From: Hydractinia symbiolongicarpus
Lineage: Eukaryota; Cnidaria; Hydrozoa; Anthoathecata; Hydractiniidae
Direction: 5' to 3'
Assembly: GCF_029227915.1 (NCBI RefSeq)
Contig: NC_079885.1
Location: forward strand, 29,019,001 to 29,083,000
Length of the DNA: 64,000 bases
Positions within the stretch are counted from its first letter, which is position 1; each line of letters starts with the position of its first letter. The position numbers and the translations under genes were made by a program. Shown here in pieces: positions 1-12,319 of this stretch. Below the pieces are notes generated by a model, which was not told where the DNA came from, did no database searches, and was given only the letters and a program-made list of their open reading frames with translations.

Positions 1-3000
1 GCGCGTCTAAGAAATAGAAACATTTTAAAAAACTACATTTCATTGACTTTCTAACGGTGTCAATCCGTTTGAGTTACAACAGTTGCGTCACATGTTCGTA
101 CCAACATGTATTTAGTGATTTGTTTCCGATATTACTAAGTTGTATCGCTTTTAACAGTGAAAGGATTGACTGTGGGACTTAATTGAAGTGATTCTGGACT
201 GTGACCTTATAAATGTGATAAATGAGCCAATTGAACTCCAAGGAATAACATTCTTCTTAATTTGACATGATTGCTGGAACTCAGCGATTACACTGGGCGT
301 TGTGGTAGCACTTCATTGAAAAATTTAGATAAATAAGTCATTTCTTACTGTGGGACCAATCCTAGCCGTTATCGCGCGCTAAAGAAATAGAGACAGTTTT
401 AAAAACTACATTTCAATGATTTTCTAACGGTATCAATCCGCTTGAGTTACAACGGTTGCGTCACATATTCGTACCAACATGTATTTAGTGATTTTTTTCC
501 GATATTACTAAGTTGTATCGCTTTTAACAGTGAAACGATTGCCTCTAGGACTTAATTGAAGTAACTTTGGACTGTGACCTTTTAAATGTGATAAGTGAGC
601 CAAATGGACCCCAAGAAATAACATTCTTCTTAATTTGACATGATTGCCGGAACTCAGCGATTACACTGGTCGCTGTTTGGAGCACTTCATTTAAAAATTT
701 AGATAAATAAGTCTTTTTTTACTGTGGGACAAATCCTGGCCGGTAGCGCGCGTTGAAGAAATAGAGGCAGTTTCAAAAGCTACATTTCAATGACTTTCTA
801 ACCGTATCAGTCCGTTTGAGTTACAGCGGTTGCGTCACATATTCGTACAAACATGTATTAAGTGATATTTTTCTGGTAATACTAGGTTGCCTCGCGTTTA
901 ACAGTGAAACGATTGATTGTGGGACTTAATTGAACTGATTTTGGACTGTGACTTTATAAATGTGATAAGTGAGACAATTGGACCCAAGAAATAACATTCT
1001 TTTTAATTTGACATGATTGCTGGAATTCAGCGATTACACTCGGCCCTATGGTAGCGCTTCACTTAAAAGTCTATATAAAATAAGTCATTTTTTACTGTGG
1101 GACCAATCCTGGCCGTTAGCACGCGCTGAATAAATTGGAACAGTTCAAAATACTACATTTAAATGACTTTCTAACGGTATCAGTCCGTTTGAGTTACAAC
1201 GGTGGCGTCACATATTCTTACCAACATGTATTAAGTGATATTTTTCTAATAATACTAGGTTGCATCGCTTTTAAAAGTGAAACGATTGATTGTGGGACTT
1301 AATTGAACTGATTTTGTACTGTGACTTTATAAATGTGATAAGTGAGACAATTGGACCCAAGAAATAACATTCTTCCTAATTTGACATGATTGCTGGAATT
1401 TACCGATTTCACTGGGCGCTGTTGTAGCGCTTTATATAAAAGTTTAGATAAATAAGTCATTTTGTACTGTGGGACCAAACCTAGCCGTGAGGGCGCGTCT
1501 AAGAAATAGAAACATTTTTAAAAACTACATTTCATTGACTTTCTAACGGTGTCAATCCGTTTGAGTTACAACAGTTGCGTCACATGTTCGTACCAACATG
1601 TATTTAGTGATTTGTTTCCGATATTACTAAGTTGTATCGCTTTTAACAGTGAAACGATTGACTGTGGGACTTAATTGAAGTGATTCTGGACTGTCACCTT
1701 ATAAATGTGATAAATAAGCCAATTGAACTCCAAGGAATAACATTCTTCTTAATTTGACATGATTGCCGGAACTCAGCGATTACACTGGGCGCAATGGTAG
1801 CGCTTCACTTAAAAATTTAGATAAAATAAGTCATTTTTTACTGTGGGACCAATCCTAGCCGTTAGCGCGGGCTGAAGAAATAGAGACAGTTTCAAAAACT
1901 ACATTCCATTGACTTTCTAACGGTGTCAATCCGCTTAACTTACAACGGTTGCGTCACGTATTTGTACCAACATGTATTTAGAGATTCTTTTCCGATATTA
2001 CTAAGTTGTATTGCTTTTGACAGTGAAACGATTGACCATGGGTCTTAATTGAAGTGATTCTGTACTGTGACCTTATAAATGTAATAAATGAGCCAATCGG
2101 ACTCCAAGGAATAACATTCTTTTTAATTTGACATGATTGCTGAATTTCAGCGATTACACTCGGCCCTATGGTAGCGCTTCACTTAAAAGTCTACATAAAA
2201 TAAGTCATTTTTTACTGTGGGACCAATCCTGGCCGTTAGCACGCGCTGAATAAATTGGAACAGTTCAAAAGACTACATTTCATTGATCTTCTGGCGGTAT
2301 AAATCCGTTTGAGTTACAACGGTTGCGTCACATATTCGTACCAACATGTATTTAGCGATAGTATTCGGATATTACTAGGTTGCATCGCTTTTAACAGTGA
2401 AACGATTGACTGTGGGACTTAATTGAACTTATTTTGGACTGTGATCTTATGAATGTGATAAATGAGACAATTCGACCCAAGAAATAACATTCTTCTTAAT
2501 TTGACATGATTGCTGCAATTCAGCGATTACACTCGGCGCAATGGTAGCGCTTCACTAAAAAATTTAGATAAAATAAGTCATTTTTTACTGTGGGACCAAT
2601 CCTAGCCGTTAGCGCGGGCTGAAGAAATAGAGACAGTTTCAAAAACTACATTCCATTGACTTTCTAACGGTGTCAATCCACTTAACTTACAACGGTAGCG
2701 GCACGAATTCGTACCAACATGCATTTAGCGATATTTTTTTGATTTTACTAGGTTGCATCGCTTTTAACAGTGAAAGGATTGACTGTGGGACTTAATTGAA
2801 CTGATATTGGACTTTGACCTCATAAATGTGATAAATAAGACAACTGGACCCAAGGAATAACATTCTTCTTAATTTGACATGAATGCTGGAATTTACCGAT
2901 TCGCTGAGCGCTGTGGTAGCGTTTTATTTAAAAGTTCAGATAAATAACTCATTTTGTACTGTGGGACCAAACCTAGCCGTGAGCGCGCGTCTAAGAAATA

Positions 3001-4114
3001 GAAACCTTTTCAAAAACTACATTTCATTGACTTTCTAACGGTGTCAATCCGTTAGAGTTACAACAGTTGCGTCACATGTTCGTACCAACATGTGTTTAGT
3101 GATTTGTTTCCGATATTACTAAGTTGTATCGCTTTTAACAGTGAAACGATTGACTGTGGGACTTAATTGAAGTGATTCTGGACTGTGACCTTATAAATGT
3201 GATAAATGAGCCAATTGAACTCCAAGGAATAACATTCTTCTTAATTTGACATGATTGCTGCAATTCAGCGATTACACTCGGCGCAATGGTAGCGCTTCAC
3301 TAAAAAATTTAGATAAAATAAGTCATTTTTTACTGTGGGACCAATCCTAGCCGTTAGCGCGGGCTGAAGAAATAGAGACAGTTTCAAAAACTACATTCCA
3401 TTGACTTTCTAACGGTGTCAATCCACTTAACTTACAACGGTAGCGGCACGAATTCGTACCAACATGCATTTAGCGATATTTTTTTGATTTTACTAGGTTG
3501 CATCGCTTTTAACAGTGAAAGGATTGACTGTGGGACTTAATTGAACTGATATTGGACTTTGACCTCATAAATGTGATAAATAAGACAACTGGACCCAAGG
3601 AATAACATTCTTCTTAATTTGACATGATTGCCGGAACTCAGCGATTACACTGGTCGCTGTTTGGAGCGCTTCATTTAAAAATTTAGATAAATAAGTCTTT
3701 TTTTTCTGTGGGACAAATCCTGGCCGGTAGCGCGCGTTGAAGAAATAGAGGCAGTTTAAAAAACTACATTTCAATGACTTTCTAACCGTATCAGTCCGTT
3801 TGAGTTACAGCGGTTGCGTCACATATTCGTACCAACATGTATTAAGTGATATTTTTCTGGTAATACTAGGTTGCATCGCGTTTAACAGTGAAACGATTGA
3901 TTGTGGGACTTAATTGAACTGATTTTGGACTGTGACTTTATAAATGTGATAAGTGAGACAACTGGACCCAAGAAATAACATTCTTCTTAATTTGACATGA
4001 TTGCTGGAATTTACCGATTTCACTGGGTGCTGTGGTAGCGCTTTATATAAAAGTTTAGATAAATAAGTCATTTTGTACTGTGGGACCAATCCTAGCCGTG
4101 AGCGCGCGTCTAAG
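1..4114 (+). repeat. Satellite block: mixed A/B/C/E/D monomers with a D-A dimer
   Basis: Monomer starts are 12 (A), 385 (B), 759 (C), 1132 (E), 1504 (A), 1878 (D), 2252 (E), 2625 (D), 2996 (A), 3370 (D) and 3743 (C). The rare E type (AAATTGG start) occurs at 1132 and 2252, and both are preceded by CGGCCCTATGGTAGC, 1120 bp (three monomers) apart. The D monomers at 2625 and 3370 share the private string GGTAGCGGCACGAATTCG and lie 745 bp apart, marking a D-A dimer duplication. The first ~1000 bp recur with few changes from about 4104, eleven monomers downstream. No gene is visible. Confidence 0.9.
90..109. repeat. Near-perfect 20-bp palindrome in the monomer core (representative copy)
   Basis: The sequence ACATGTTCGTACCAACATGT is an inverted repeat with 10-nt arms and a single mismatched pair; the centre is GTAC. 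It is intact in A-type monomers. Other types carry ACATATTCGTACCAACATGT or ACGTATTCGTACCAACATG, which weaken one arm. It sits about 80 bp into every monomer, so it recurs every ~372 bp. It could be a protein-binding site or a cruciform or nicking site, but nothing in the sequence proves a role. Confidence 0.6.
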
Positions 4115-6725
4115 AAATAGAAACATTTTTAAAAACTACATTTCATTGACTTTCTAACGGCGTCAATCCGTTTGAGTTACAACAGTTGCGTCACATGTTC
4201 GTACCAACATGTATTTAGTGATTTGTTTCCGATATTACTAAGTTGTATCGCTTTTAACAGTGAAACGATTGACTGTGGGACTTAATTGAAGTGATTCTGG
4301 ACTGTGACCTTATAAATGTGATAAATGAGCCAATTGAACTCCAAGGAATAACATTCTTCTTAATTTGACATGATTGCTGGAACTCAGCGATTACACTGGG
4401 CGTTGTGGTAGCACTTCATTGAAAAATTTAGATAAATAAGTCATTTCTTACTGTGGGACCAATCCTAGCCGTTATCGCGCGCTAAAGAAATAGAGACAGT
4501 TTTAAAAACTACATTTCAATGATTTTCTAACGGTATCAATCCGCTTGAGTTACAACGGTTGCGTCACATATTTGTACCAACATGTATTTAGTGATTTTTT
4601 TCCGATATTACTAAGTTGTATCGCTTTTAACAGTGAAACGATTGCCTCTAGGACTTAATTGAAGTAACTTTGGACTGTGACCTTTTAAATGTGATAAGTG
4701 AGCCAAATGGACCCCAAGAAATAACATTCTTCTTAATTTGACATGATTGCCGGAACTCAGCGATTACACTGGTCGCTGTTTGGAGCACTTCATTTAAAAA
4801 TTTAGATAAATAAGTCTTTTTTTACTGTGGGACAAATCCTGGCCGGTAGCGCACGTTGAAGAAATAGAGGCAGTTTCAAAAGCTACATTTCAATGACTTT
4901 CTAACCGTATCAGTCCGTTTGAGTTACAGCGGTTGCGTCACATATTCGTACAAACATGTATTAAGTGATATTTTTCTGGTAATACTAGGTTGCATCGCGT
5001 TTAACAGTGAAACGATTGATTGTGGGACTTAATTGAACTGATTTTGGACTGTGACTTTATAAATGTGATAAGTGAGACAATTGGACCCAAGAAATAACAT
5101 TCTTCTTAATTTGACATGATTGCTGGAATTTACCGATTTCACTGGGCGCTGTGGTAGCGCTTTATATAAAAGTTTAGATAAATAAGTCATTTTGTACTGT
5201 GGGACCAATCCTAGCCGTGAGCGCGCGTCTAAGAAATAGAAACATTTTTAAAAACTACATTTCATTGACTTTCTAACGGTGTCAATCCGTTTGAGTTACA
5301 ACAGTTGCGTCACATGTTCGTACCAACATGTATTTAGTGATTTGTTTCCGATATTACTAAGTTGTATCACTTTTAACAGTGAAACGATTGACTGTGGAAC
5401 TTAATTGAAGTGATTCTGGACTGTGACCTTATGAATGTGGTAGATAAGTCAATTGGATTCTAAGGAATGAAATTCTTCTTAATTTGACATGATTGCTGCA
5501 ATTCAGCGATTACACTTGGCGCAATGGTAGCGCTTTACTTAAAAATTTAGATAAAATAAGTCATTTTTTACTGTGGGACCAATCCTAGCCGTTAGCGCGG
5601 GCTGAAGAAATAGAGACAGTTTTAAAAACTACATTCCATTGACTTTCTAACGGTGTCAATCCGCTTAACTTACAACGGTTGCGTCACGTATTCGTACGAA
5701 CATGCATTTAGCGAATTTTTTCTGATTTTTCTAGGTTGCATCGCTTTTAACAGTGAGAGGATTGACTGTGGGACTTAATTGAACTGATTTAGGACTTTGA
5801 CCTCATAAATGTGATAAATGAGACAACTGGACCCAAGGAATAACATTCTTCTTAAATTGACATGATTGCCGGAACTCAGCGATTACACTGGGCGTTGTGG
5901 TAGCACTTCATTTAAAAATTTAGATAAATAAGTCATTTCTTACTGTGGGACCAATCCTAGCAGTTATCGCGCACTAAAGAAATAGAGACAGTTTTAAAAA
6001 CTACATTTCAATGACTTTCTAACGGTATCAATCCGCTTGAGTAACAATGGTTGCGTCACATATTCGTACCAACATGTATTTAGTGATTTTTTTCCGATAT
6101 TACTAAGTTGTATCGCTTTTAACAGTGAAACGATTGCCTCTGGGACTTAATTGAAGTAACTTTGGACTGTGACCTTATAAATGTGATAAGTGAGCCAAAT
6201 GGACCCCAAGAAATAACATTCTTCTTAATTTGACATGATTGCCGGAACTCAGCGATTACACTTGTCGCTGTTTGGAGCGCTTCATTTAAAAATTTAGATA
6301 AATAAGTCTTTTTTTTCTGTGGGACAAATCCTGGCCGGTAGCGCGCGTTGAAGAAATAGAGGCAGTTTAAAAAACTAAATTTCAAAGACTTTCTAACCGT
6401 ATCAGTCCGTTTGAGTTACAGCGGTTGCGTCATATATTCGTACCAACATGTATTAAGTGATATTTTTCTGGTAATACTAGGTTGCATCGCGTTTAACAGT
6501 GAAACGATTGATTGTGGGACTTAATTGAACTGATTTTGGACTGTGACTTTATAAATGTGATAAGTGAGACAATTGGACCCAAGAAATAACATTCTTCTTA
6601 ATTTGACATGATTGCTGAAATTTACCGATTTCATTGGGTGCTGTGGTAGCGCTTTATATAAAAGTTTAGATAAATAAGTCATTTTGTACTGTGGGACCAA
6701 TCCTAGCCGTGAGCGCGCGTCTAAG
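4115..6725 (+). repeat. Satellite block: A-B-C-A-D-B-C
   Basis: Seven monomers start at 4115 (A), 4488 (B), 4862 (C), 5234 (A), 5608 (D), 5980 (B) and 6354 (C). The A-B-C run at 4115-5233 matches the run at 12-1131 closely, including GACAAATCCTGGCCGGTAGC in front of the C monomer and the unusual second half CTTTTAACAGTGAAACGATTGCCTCTAGG in the B monomer. Minus-strand frames of 69 and 88 codons at 3565-3774 and 6119-6385 are satellite by-products, not genes. Confidence 0.88.
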
Positions 6726-8215
6726 AAATAGAAACATTTTTAAAAACTACATTTCATTGACTTTCTAACGGTGTCAATCCGTTTGAGTTACAACAGTTGC
6801 GTCACATGTTCGTACCAACATGTATTTAGTGATTTGTTTCCGATATTACTAAGTTGTATCACTTTTAACAGTGAAACGATTGACTGTGGAACTTAATTGA
6901 AGTGATTCTGGACTGTGACCTTATGAATGTGGTAGATAAGTCAATTGGATTCTAAGGAATGAAATTCTTCTTAATTTGACATGATTGCTGCAATTCAGCG
7001 ATTACACTCGGCGCAATGGTAGCGCTTCACTTAAAAATTTAGATAAAATAAGTCATTTTTTACTGTAGGACCAATCCTAGCCGTTAGCGCGGGCTGAAGA
7101 AATAGAGACAGTTTCAAAAACTACATTCCATTGACTTTCTAACGGTGTCAATCCGCTTAACTTACAACGGTTGCGTCACGTATTCGTACCAACATGCATT
7201 TAGCGAATTTTTTCTGATTTTTCTAGGTTGCATCGCTTTTAACAGTGAAAGGATTGACTGTGGGACTTAATTGAACTGATTTAGGACTTTGACCTCATAA
7301 ATGTGATAAATGAGACAACTGGACCCAAGGAATAACATTCTTCTTAATTTGACATGATTGCTGGAATTTACCGATTCGCTGGGCGCTGTGGTAGCGTTTT
7401 ATTTAAAAGTTCAGATGAATAAGTCATTTTGTACTGTGGGACCAAACCTAGCCGTGAGCGCGCGTCTAAGAAATAGAAACATTTTAAAAAACTACATTTC
7501 ATTGACTTTCTAACGGTGTCAATCCGTTTGAGTTACAACAGTTGCGTCACATGTTCGTACCAACATGTATTTAGTGATTTGTTTCCGATATTACTAAGTT
7601 GTATCACTTTTAACAGTGAAACGATTGACTGTGGAACTTAATTGAAGTGATTCTGGACTGTGACCTTATGAATGTGGTAGATAAGTCAATTGGATTCTAA
7701 GGAATGAAATTCTTCTTAATTTGACATGATTGCTGCAATTCAGCGATTACACTCGGCGCAATGGTAGCGCTTCACTTAAAAATTTAGATAAAATAAGTCA
7801 TTTTTTACTGTAGGACCAATCCTAGCCGTTAGCGCGGGCTGAAGAAATAGAGACAGTTTCAAAAACTACATTCCATTGACTTTCTAACGGTGTCAATCCG
7901 CTTAACTTACAACGGTTGCGTCACGTATTCGTACCAACATGCATTTAGCGAATTTTTTCTGATTTTTCTAGGTTGCATCGCTTTTAACAGTGAAAGGATT
8001 GACTGTGGGACTTAATTGAACTGATTTAGGACTTTGACCTCATAAATGTGATAAATGAGACAACTGGACCCAAGGAATAACATTCTTCTTAATTTGACAT
8101 GATTGCTGGAATTTACCGATTCGCTGGGCGCTGTGGTAGCGTTTTATTTAAAAGTTCAGATGAATAAGTCATTTTGTACTGTGGGACCAAACCTAGCCGT
8201 GAGCGCGCGTCTAAG
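6726..8215 (+). repeat. A-D dimer repeated twice (745-bp period)
   Basis: Monomer starts are 6726 (A), 7100 (D), 7471 (A) and 7845 (D), with the next A at 8216. The two 745-bp units are nearly identical. They share private variants: CTTATGAATGTGGTAGATAAG, GGAATGAAATTC, ACTGTAGGACCAATCC, and TTCAGATGAATAAGTC at the end of each dimer. The D monomer is 371 bp and the A monomer 374 bp, so the length alternation itself reports the dimeric order. Confidence 0.92.
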
Positions 8216-11200
8216 AAATAGAAACATTTTAAAAAACTACATTTCATTGACTTTCTAACGGTGTCAATCCGTTTGAGTTAAAACAGTTGCGTCACATGTT
8301 CGTACCAACATGTATTTAGTGATTTGTTTCCGATATTACTAAGTTGTATCGCTTTTAACAGTGAAACGATTGACTGTGGGACTTAATTGAAGTGATTCTG
8401 GACTGTGACCTTATAAATGTGATAAATGAGCCAATTGAACTCCAAGGAATAACATTCTTCTTAATTTGACATGATTGCTGGAACTCAGCGATTACACTGG
8501 GCGTTGTGGTAGCACTTCATTGAAAAATTTAGATAAATAAGTCTTTTTTTACTGTGGGACAAATCCTGGCCGGTAGCGCGGGTTGAAGAAATAGAGGCAG
8601 TTTCAAAAGCTACATTTCAATGACTTTCTAACCGTATCAGTCCGTTTGAGTTACAGCGGTTGCGTCACATAATCGTACAAACATGTATTAAGTGATATTT
8701 TTCTGGTAATACCAGGTTGCATCGCGCTTAACAGTGAAACGATTGATTGTGGGACTTAATTGAACTGATTTTGGACTGTGACTTTATAAATGTGATAAGT
8801 GAGACAATTGGACCCAAGAAATAACATTCTTCTTAATTTGACATGATTGCTGGAATTTGCCGATTTCACTGGGCGCTGTGGTAGCGCTTTATATAAAAGT
8901 TTAGATAAATAAGTCATTTTGTACTGTGGGACCAATCCTAGCCGTGAGCGCGCGTCTAAGAAATAGAAACATTTTTAAAAACTACATTTCATTGACTTTC
9001 TAACGGTGTCAATCCGTTTGAGTTACAACAGTTGCGTCACATGTTCGTACCAACATGTATTTAGTGATTTGTTTCCGATATTATTAAGTTGTATCACTTT
9101 TAACAGTGAAACGATTGACTGTGGAACTTAATTGAAGTGATTCTGGACTGTGACCTTATGAATGTGGTAGATAAGTCAATTGGATTCTAAGGAATGAAAT
9201 TCCTCCTAATTTGACATGATTGCTGCAATTCAGCGATTACACTCGGCGCAATGGTAGCGCTTCACTTAAAAATTTAGATAAAATAAGTCATTTTTTACTG
9301 TGGGACCAATCCTAGCCGTTAGCGCGGGCTGAAGAAATAGAGACAGTTTCAAAAACTACATTCCATTGACTTTCTAACGGTGTCAATCCGCTTAACTTAC
9401 AACGGTTGCGTCACGTATTCGTACCAACATGTATTTAGTGATTTGTTTCCGATATTACTAAGTTGTATCACTTTTAACAGTGAAACGATTGACTGTGGAA
9501 CTTAATTGAAGTGATTCTGGACTGTGACCTTATAAATGTGATAAGTGAGCCAAATGGACCCCAAGAAATAACATTCTTCTTAATTTGACATGATTGCCGG
9601 AACTCAGCGATTACACTGGTCGCTGCTTGGAGCACTTCATTTAAAAATTTAGATAAATAAGTCTTTTTTTACTGTGGGACAAATCCTGGCCAGTAGCGCG
9701 CGTTGAAGAAATAGAGGCAGTTTCAAAAGCTACATTTCAATGACTTTCTAACCGTATCAGTCAGTTTGAGTTACAGCGGTTGCGTCACATATTCGTACCA
9801 ACATGTATTAAGTGATATTTTTCTGGTAATACTAGGTTGCATCGCGTTTAACAGTGAAACGATTGATTGTGGGACTTAATTGAACTGATTTTGGACTGTG
9901 ACTTTATAAATGTGATAAGTGAGACAATTGGACCCAAGAAATAACATTCTTCTTAATTTGACATGATTGCTGGAATTTACCGATTTCACTGGGCGCTGTG
10001 GTAGCGCTTTATATAAAAGTTTAGATAAATAAGTCATTTTGTACTGTGGGACCAAACCTAGCCGTGAGCGCGCGTCTAAGAAATAGAAACATTTTTAAAA
10101 ACTACATTTCATTGACTTTCTAACGGTGTCAATCCGTTTGAGTTACAACAGTTGCGTCACATGTTCGTACCAACATGTATTTAGTGATTTGTTTCCGATA
10201 TTACTAAGTTGTATCACTTTTAACAGTGAAACGATTGACTGTGGAACTTAATTGCAGTGATTCTGGACTGTGACCTTATGAATGTGATAGATAAGCCAAT
10301 TGGATTCTAAGGAATGAAATTCTTCTTAATTTGACATGATTGCTGCAATTCAGCGATTACACTCGGCGCAATGGTAGAGCTTCACTTAAAAATTTAGATA
10401 AAAAAAGTCATTTTTTACTGTGGGACCAATCCTAGCCGTTAGCGTGGGCTGAAGAAATAGAGACAGTTTCAAAAACTACATTCCATTGACTTTCTAACGG
10501 TGTCAATCCGCTTCAGTTACAACGGTTGAGTCACATATTCGTACCAACATGTATTTAGCGATATTTTTCTGATTTTACTAGGTTGCATCGCTTTTAACAG
10601 TGAAAGGATTGACTGTGGGACTTAATTGAACTGATTTAGGACTTTGACCTCATAAATGTGATAAATGAGACAACTGGACCCAAGGAATAACATTCTTCTT
10701 AATTTAAAATGATTGCTGGAATTTACCGATTCGCTGGGCGCTGTGGTAGCGTTTTATTTAAAAGTTCAGATAAATAAGTCATTTTGTACTGTGGGACCAA
10801 ACCTAGCCGTGAGCGCGCGTCTAAGAAATAGAAACATTTTAAAAAACTACATTTCATTGACTTTCTAACGGTGTCAATCCGTTTGAGTTACAACAGTTGC
10901 GTCACATGTTTGTACCAACATGTATTTAGTGATTTGTTTCCGATATTACTAAGTTGTATCGCTTTTAACAGTGAAACGATTGAGTGTGGGACTTAATTGA
11001 AGTGATTCTGGACTGTGACCTTATAAATGTGATAAATGAGCCAATTGAACTCCAAGGAATAACATTCTTCTTAATTTGACATGATTGCTGCAATTCAGCG
11101 ATTACACTCGTCCCAATGGTAGCACTTCACTTAAAAATTTAGATAAAATAAGTCATTTTTTACTGTGGGACCAATCCTAGCCGTTAGCACGGGCTGAAGA

Positions 11201-12319
11201 AATAGAGACAGTTTCAAATACTACATTTCATTGACTTTCTAACGGTATTAGTCCGTTTCAACAACAACGGTTACGTCACATATTCGTGCGAACATGTATT
11301 TAGTGATTTTTTTCCGATATTTCTAAGTTGTATTGCTTTTGACAGTGAAACGATTGCCTGTGAAACTTAATTGAAGTGATTGTGGACTGTGACCTTATGA
11401 ATGTGATAGATGAGCCAATTGGATTCCAAGGAATAACATTCTTCTTAATTTGACATGATTGCCGGAACTCAGCGATTACACTGGACGCAATGGTAGCGCT
11501 TCACTTAAAAATTTAGATAAAATAAGTCATTTTTTACTGTGGGACCAATCCTAGCCGTTAGCGCGGGCTGAAGAAATAGAGATAGTTTCAAAAACTACAT
11601 TCCATTGACTTTCTAACGGTGTCAATCCGCTTAACTTACAACGGTTGCGTCACGTATTCGTACCAACATGTATTTAGTGATTCTTTTCCGATATTACTAA
11701 GTTGTATTGCTTTTGACAGTGAAACGATTGACCATGGGTCTTAATTGAAGTGATTCTGTACTGTGACCTTATAAATGTAATAAATGAGCCAATTGGACTC
11801 CAAAGAATAACATTCTTCTTACCTTGACATGATTGCTGAAATTTACCGATTTCACTGGGCGCTGTGGTAGCGCTTCATTTAAAAACTTAGATGAATAAGT
11901 CATTTTTTACGGTTGGTCCAGTCCTAGCCGTTAGCGCGCGCTGAAGAAAGAGAGACAGTTTCAAATACAACATTTCATTGACTTTCTAACAGCATCAGTC
12001 CGTTTCAACTACAACGGCTACGTCACATATTCGTACCAACATGTATTTAATGATTTTTTTCCGATATTACTAAGTTGTATTGCTTTTGACAGTGAAACGA
12101 TTGCCTGTGGAACTTAATTGAAGTGATTCTGGACTGTGATCTTATAAATGTGATAAATGAGCCAATTGAACTCCAAGGAATAACATTCTTCTTAATTTGA
12201 CATGATTGCCGGAACTTAGCGATTACACTGGGGGTTGTGGTAGCACTTCATTTAAAAATTTAGATAAATAAGTCATTTCTTACTGTGGGACCAATCCTAG
12301 CAGTTATTGCGCACTAAAG
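8216..12319 (+). repeat. Satellite block: mixed A/C/D with first F-type monomers
   Basis: Starts: 8216 (A), 8589 (C), 8961 (A), 9335 (D-A chimera), 9709 (C), 10081 (A), 10455 (D), 10826 (A), 11200 (D/F-like), 11574 (D) and 11947 (F). The monomer at 9335 begins as type D (CCATTGACTTTC, GCTTAACTTACAACGG) and turns into type A (TTTAGTGATTTGTTTCCG) just after CGTACCAACATG near 9432. The F type first appears here, with AAAGAGAGACAG, CAAATACAACATTTC and CCGTTTCAACTACAACGG. No gene is visible. Confidence 0.88.
9245..9312 (+). promoter_or_regulatory. tRNA D-arm / RNA polymerase III A-box-like and B-box-like segment (representative monomer)
   Basis: GGCGCAATGGTAGCGC at 9245-9260 can fold as a GCGC/GCGC stem with an AATGGTA loop. 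It closely resembles the D arm, and hence the internal A box, of eukaryotic tRNAs such as tRNA-Trp. At 9302-9312, GGGACCAATCC matches the B-box consensus GGTTCGANTCC at 8 of 11 positions. The element spacing of ~58 bp is somewhat long for a tRNA. Other monomer types keep the arm as GCGC-TGTGGTA-GCGC. Against function: a T6 run (pol III terminator-like) lies between the two boxes and no T-arm stem pairs. It is either a relic of a tRNA-derived sequence or chance. Confidence 0.3.

Noticed and set aside
85-110. CENP-B box (TTCG....A..CGGG) at TTCGTACCAACATGT
   Set aside because: Only the first half (TTCGnnnnA) fits; the CGGG half is absent in every monomer type I inspected.
1-372. A shorter ancestral sub-repeat (about 180 bp) inside the monomer, suggested by ACTGTGGGAC occurring twice per monomer ~178 bp apart
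   Set aside because: Sequence on either side of the two occurrences does not align; only the 10-mer is shared.
830-860. GGTTGCGT as a tRNA-Trp T-arm match
   Set aside because: Only eight bases, in the wrong place relative to the D-arm-like segment, with no pairing stem; likely chance.
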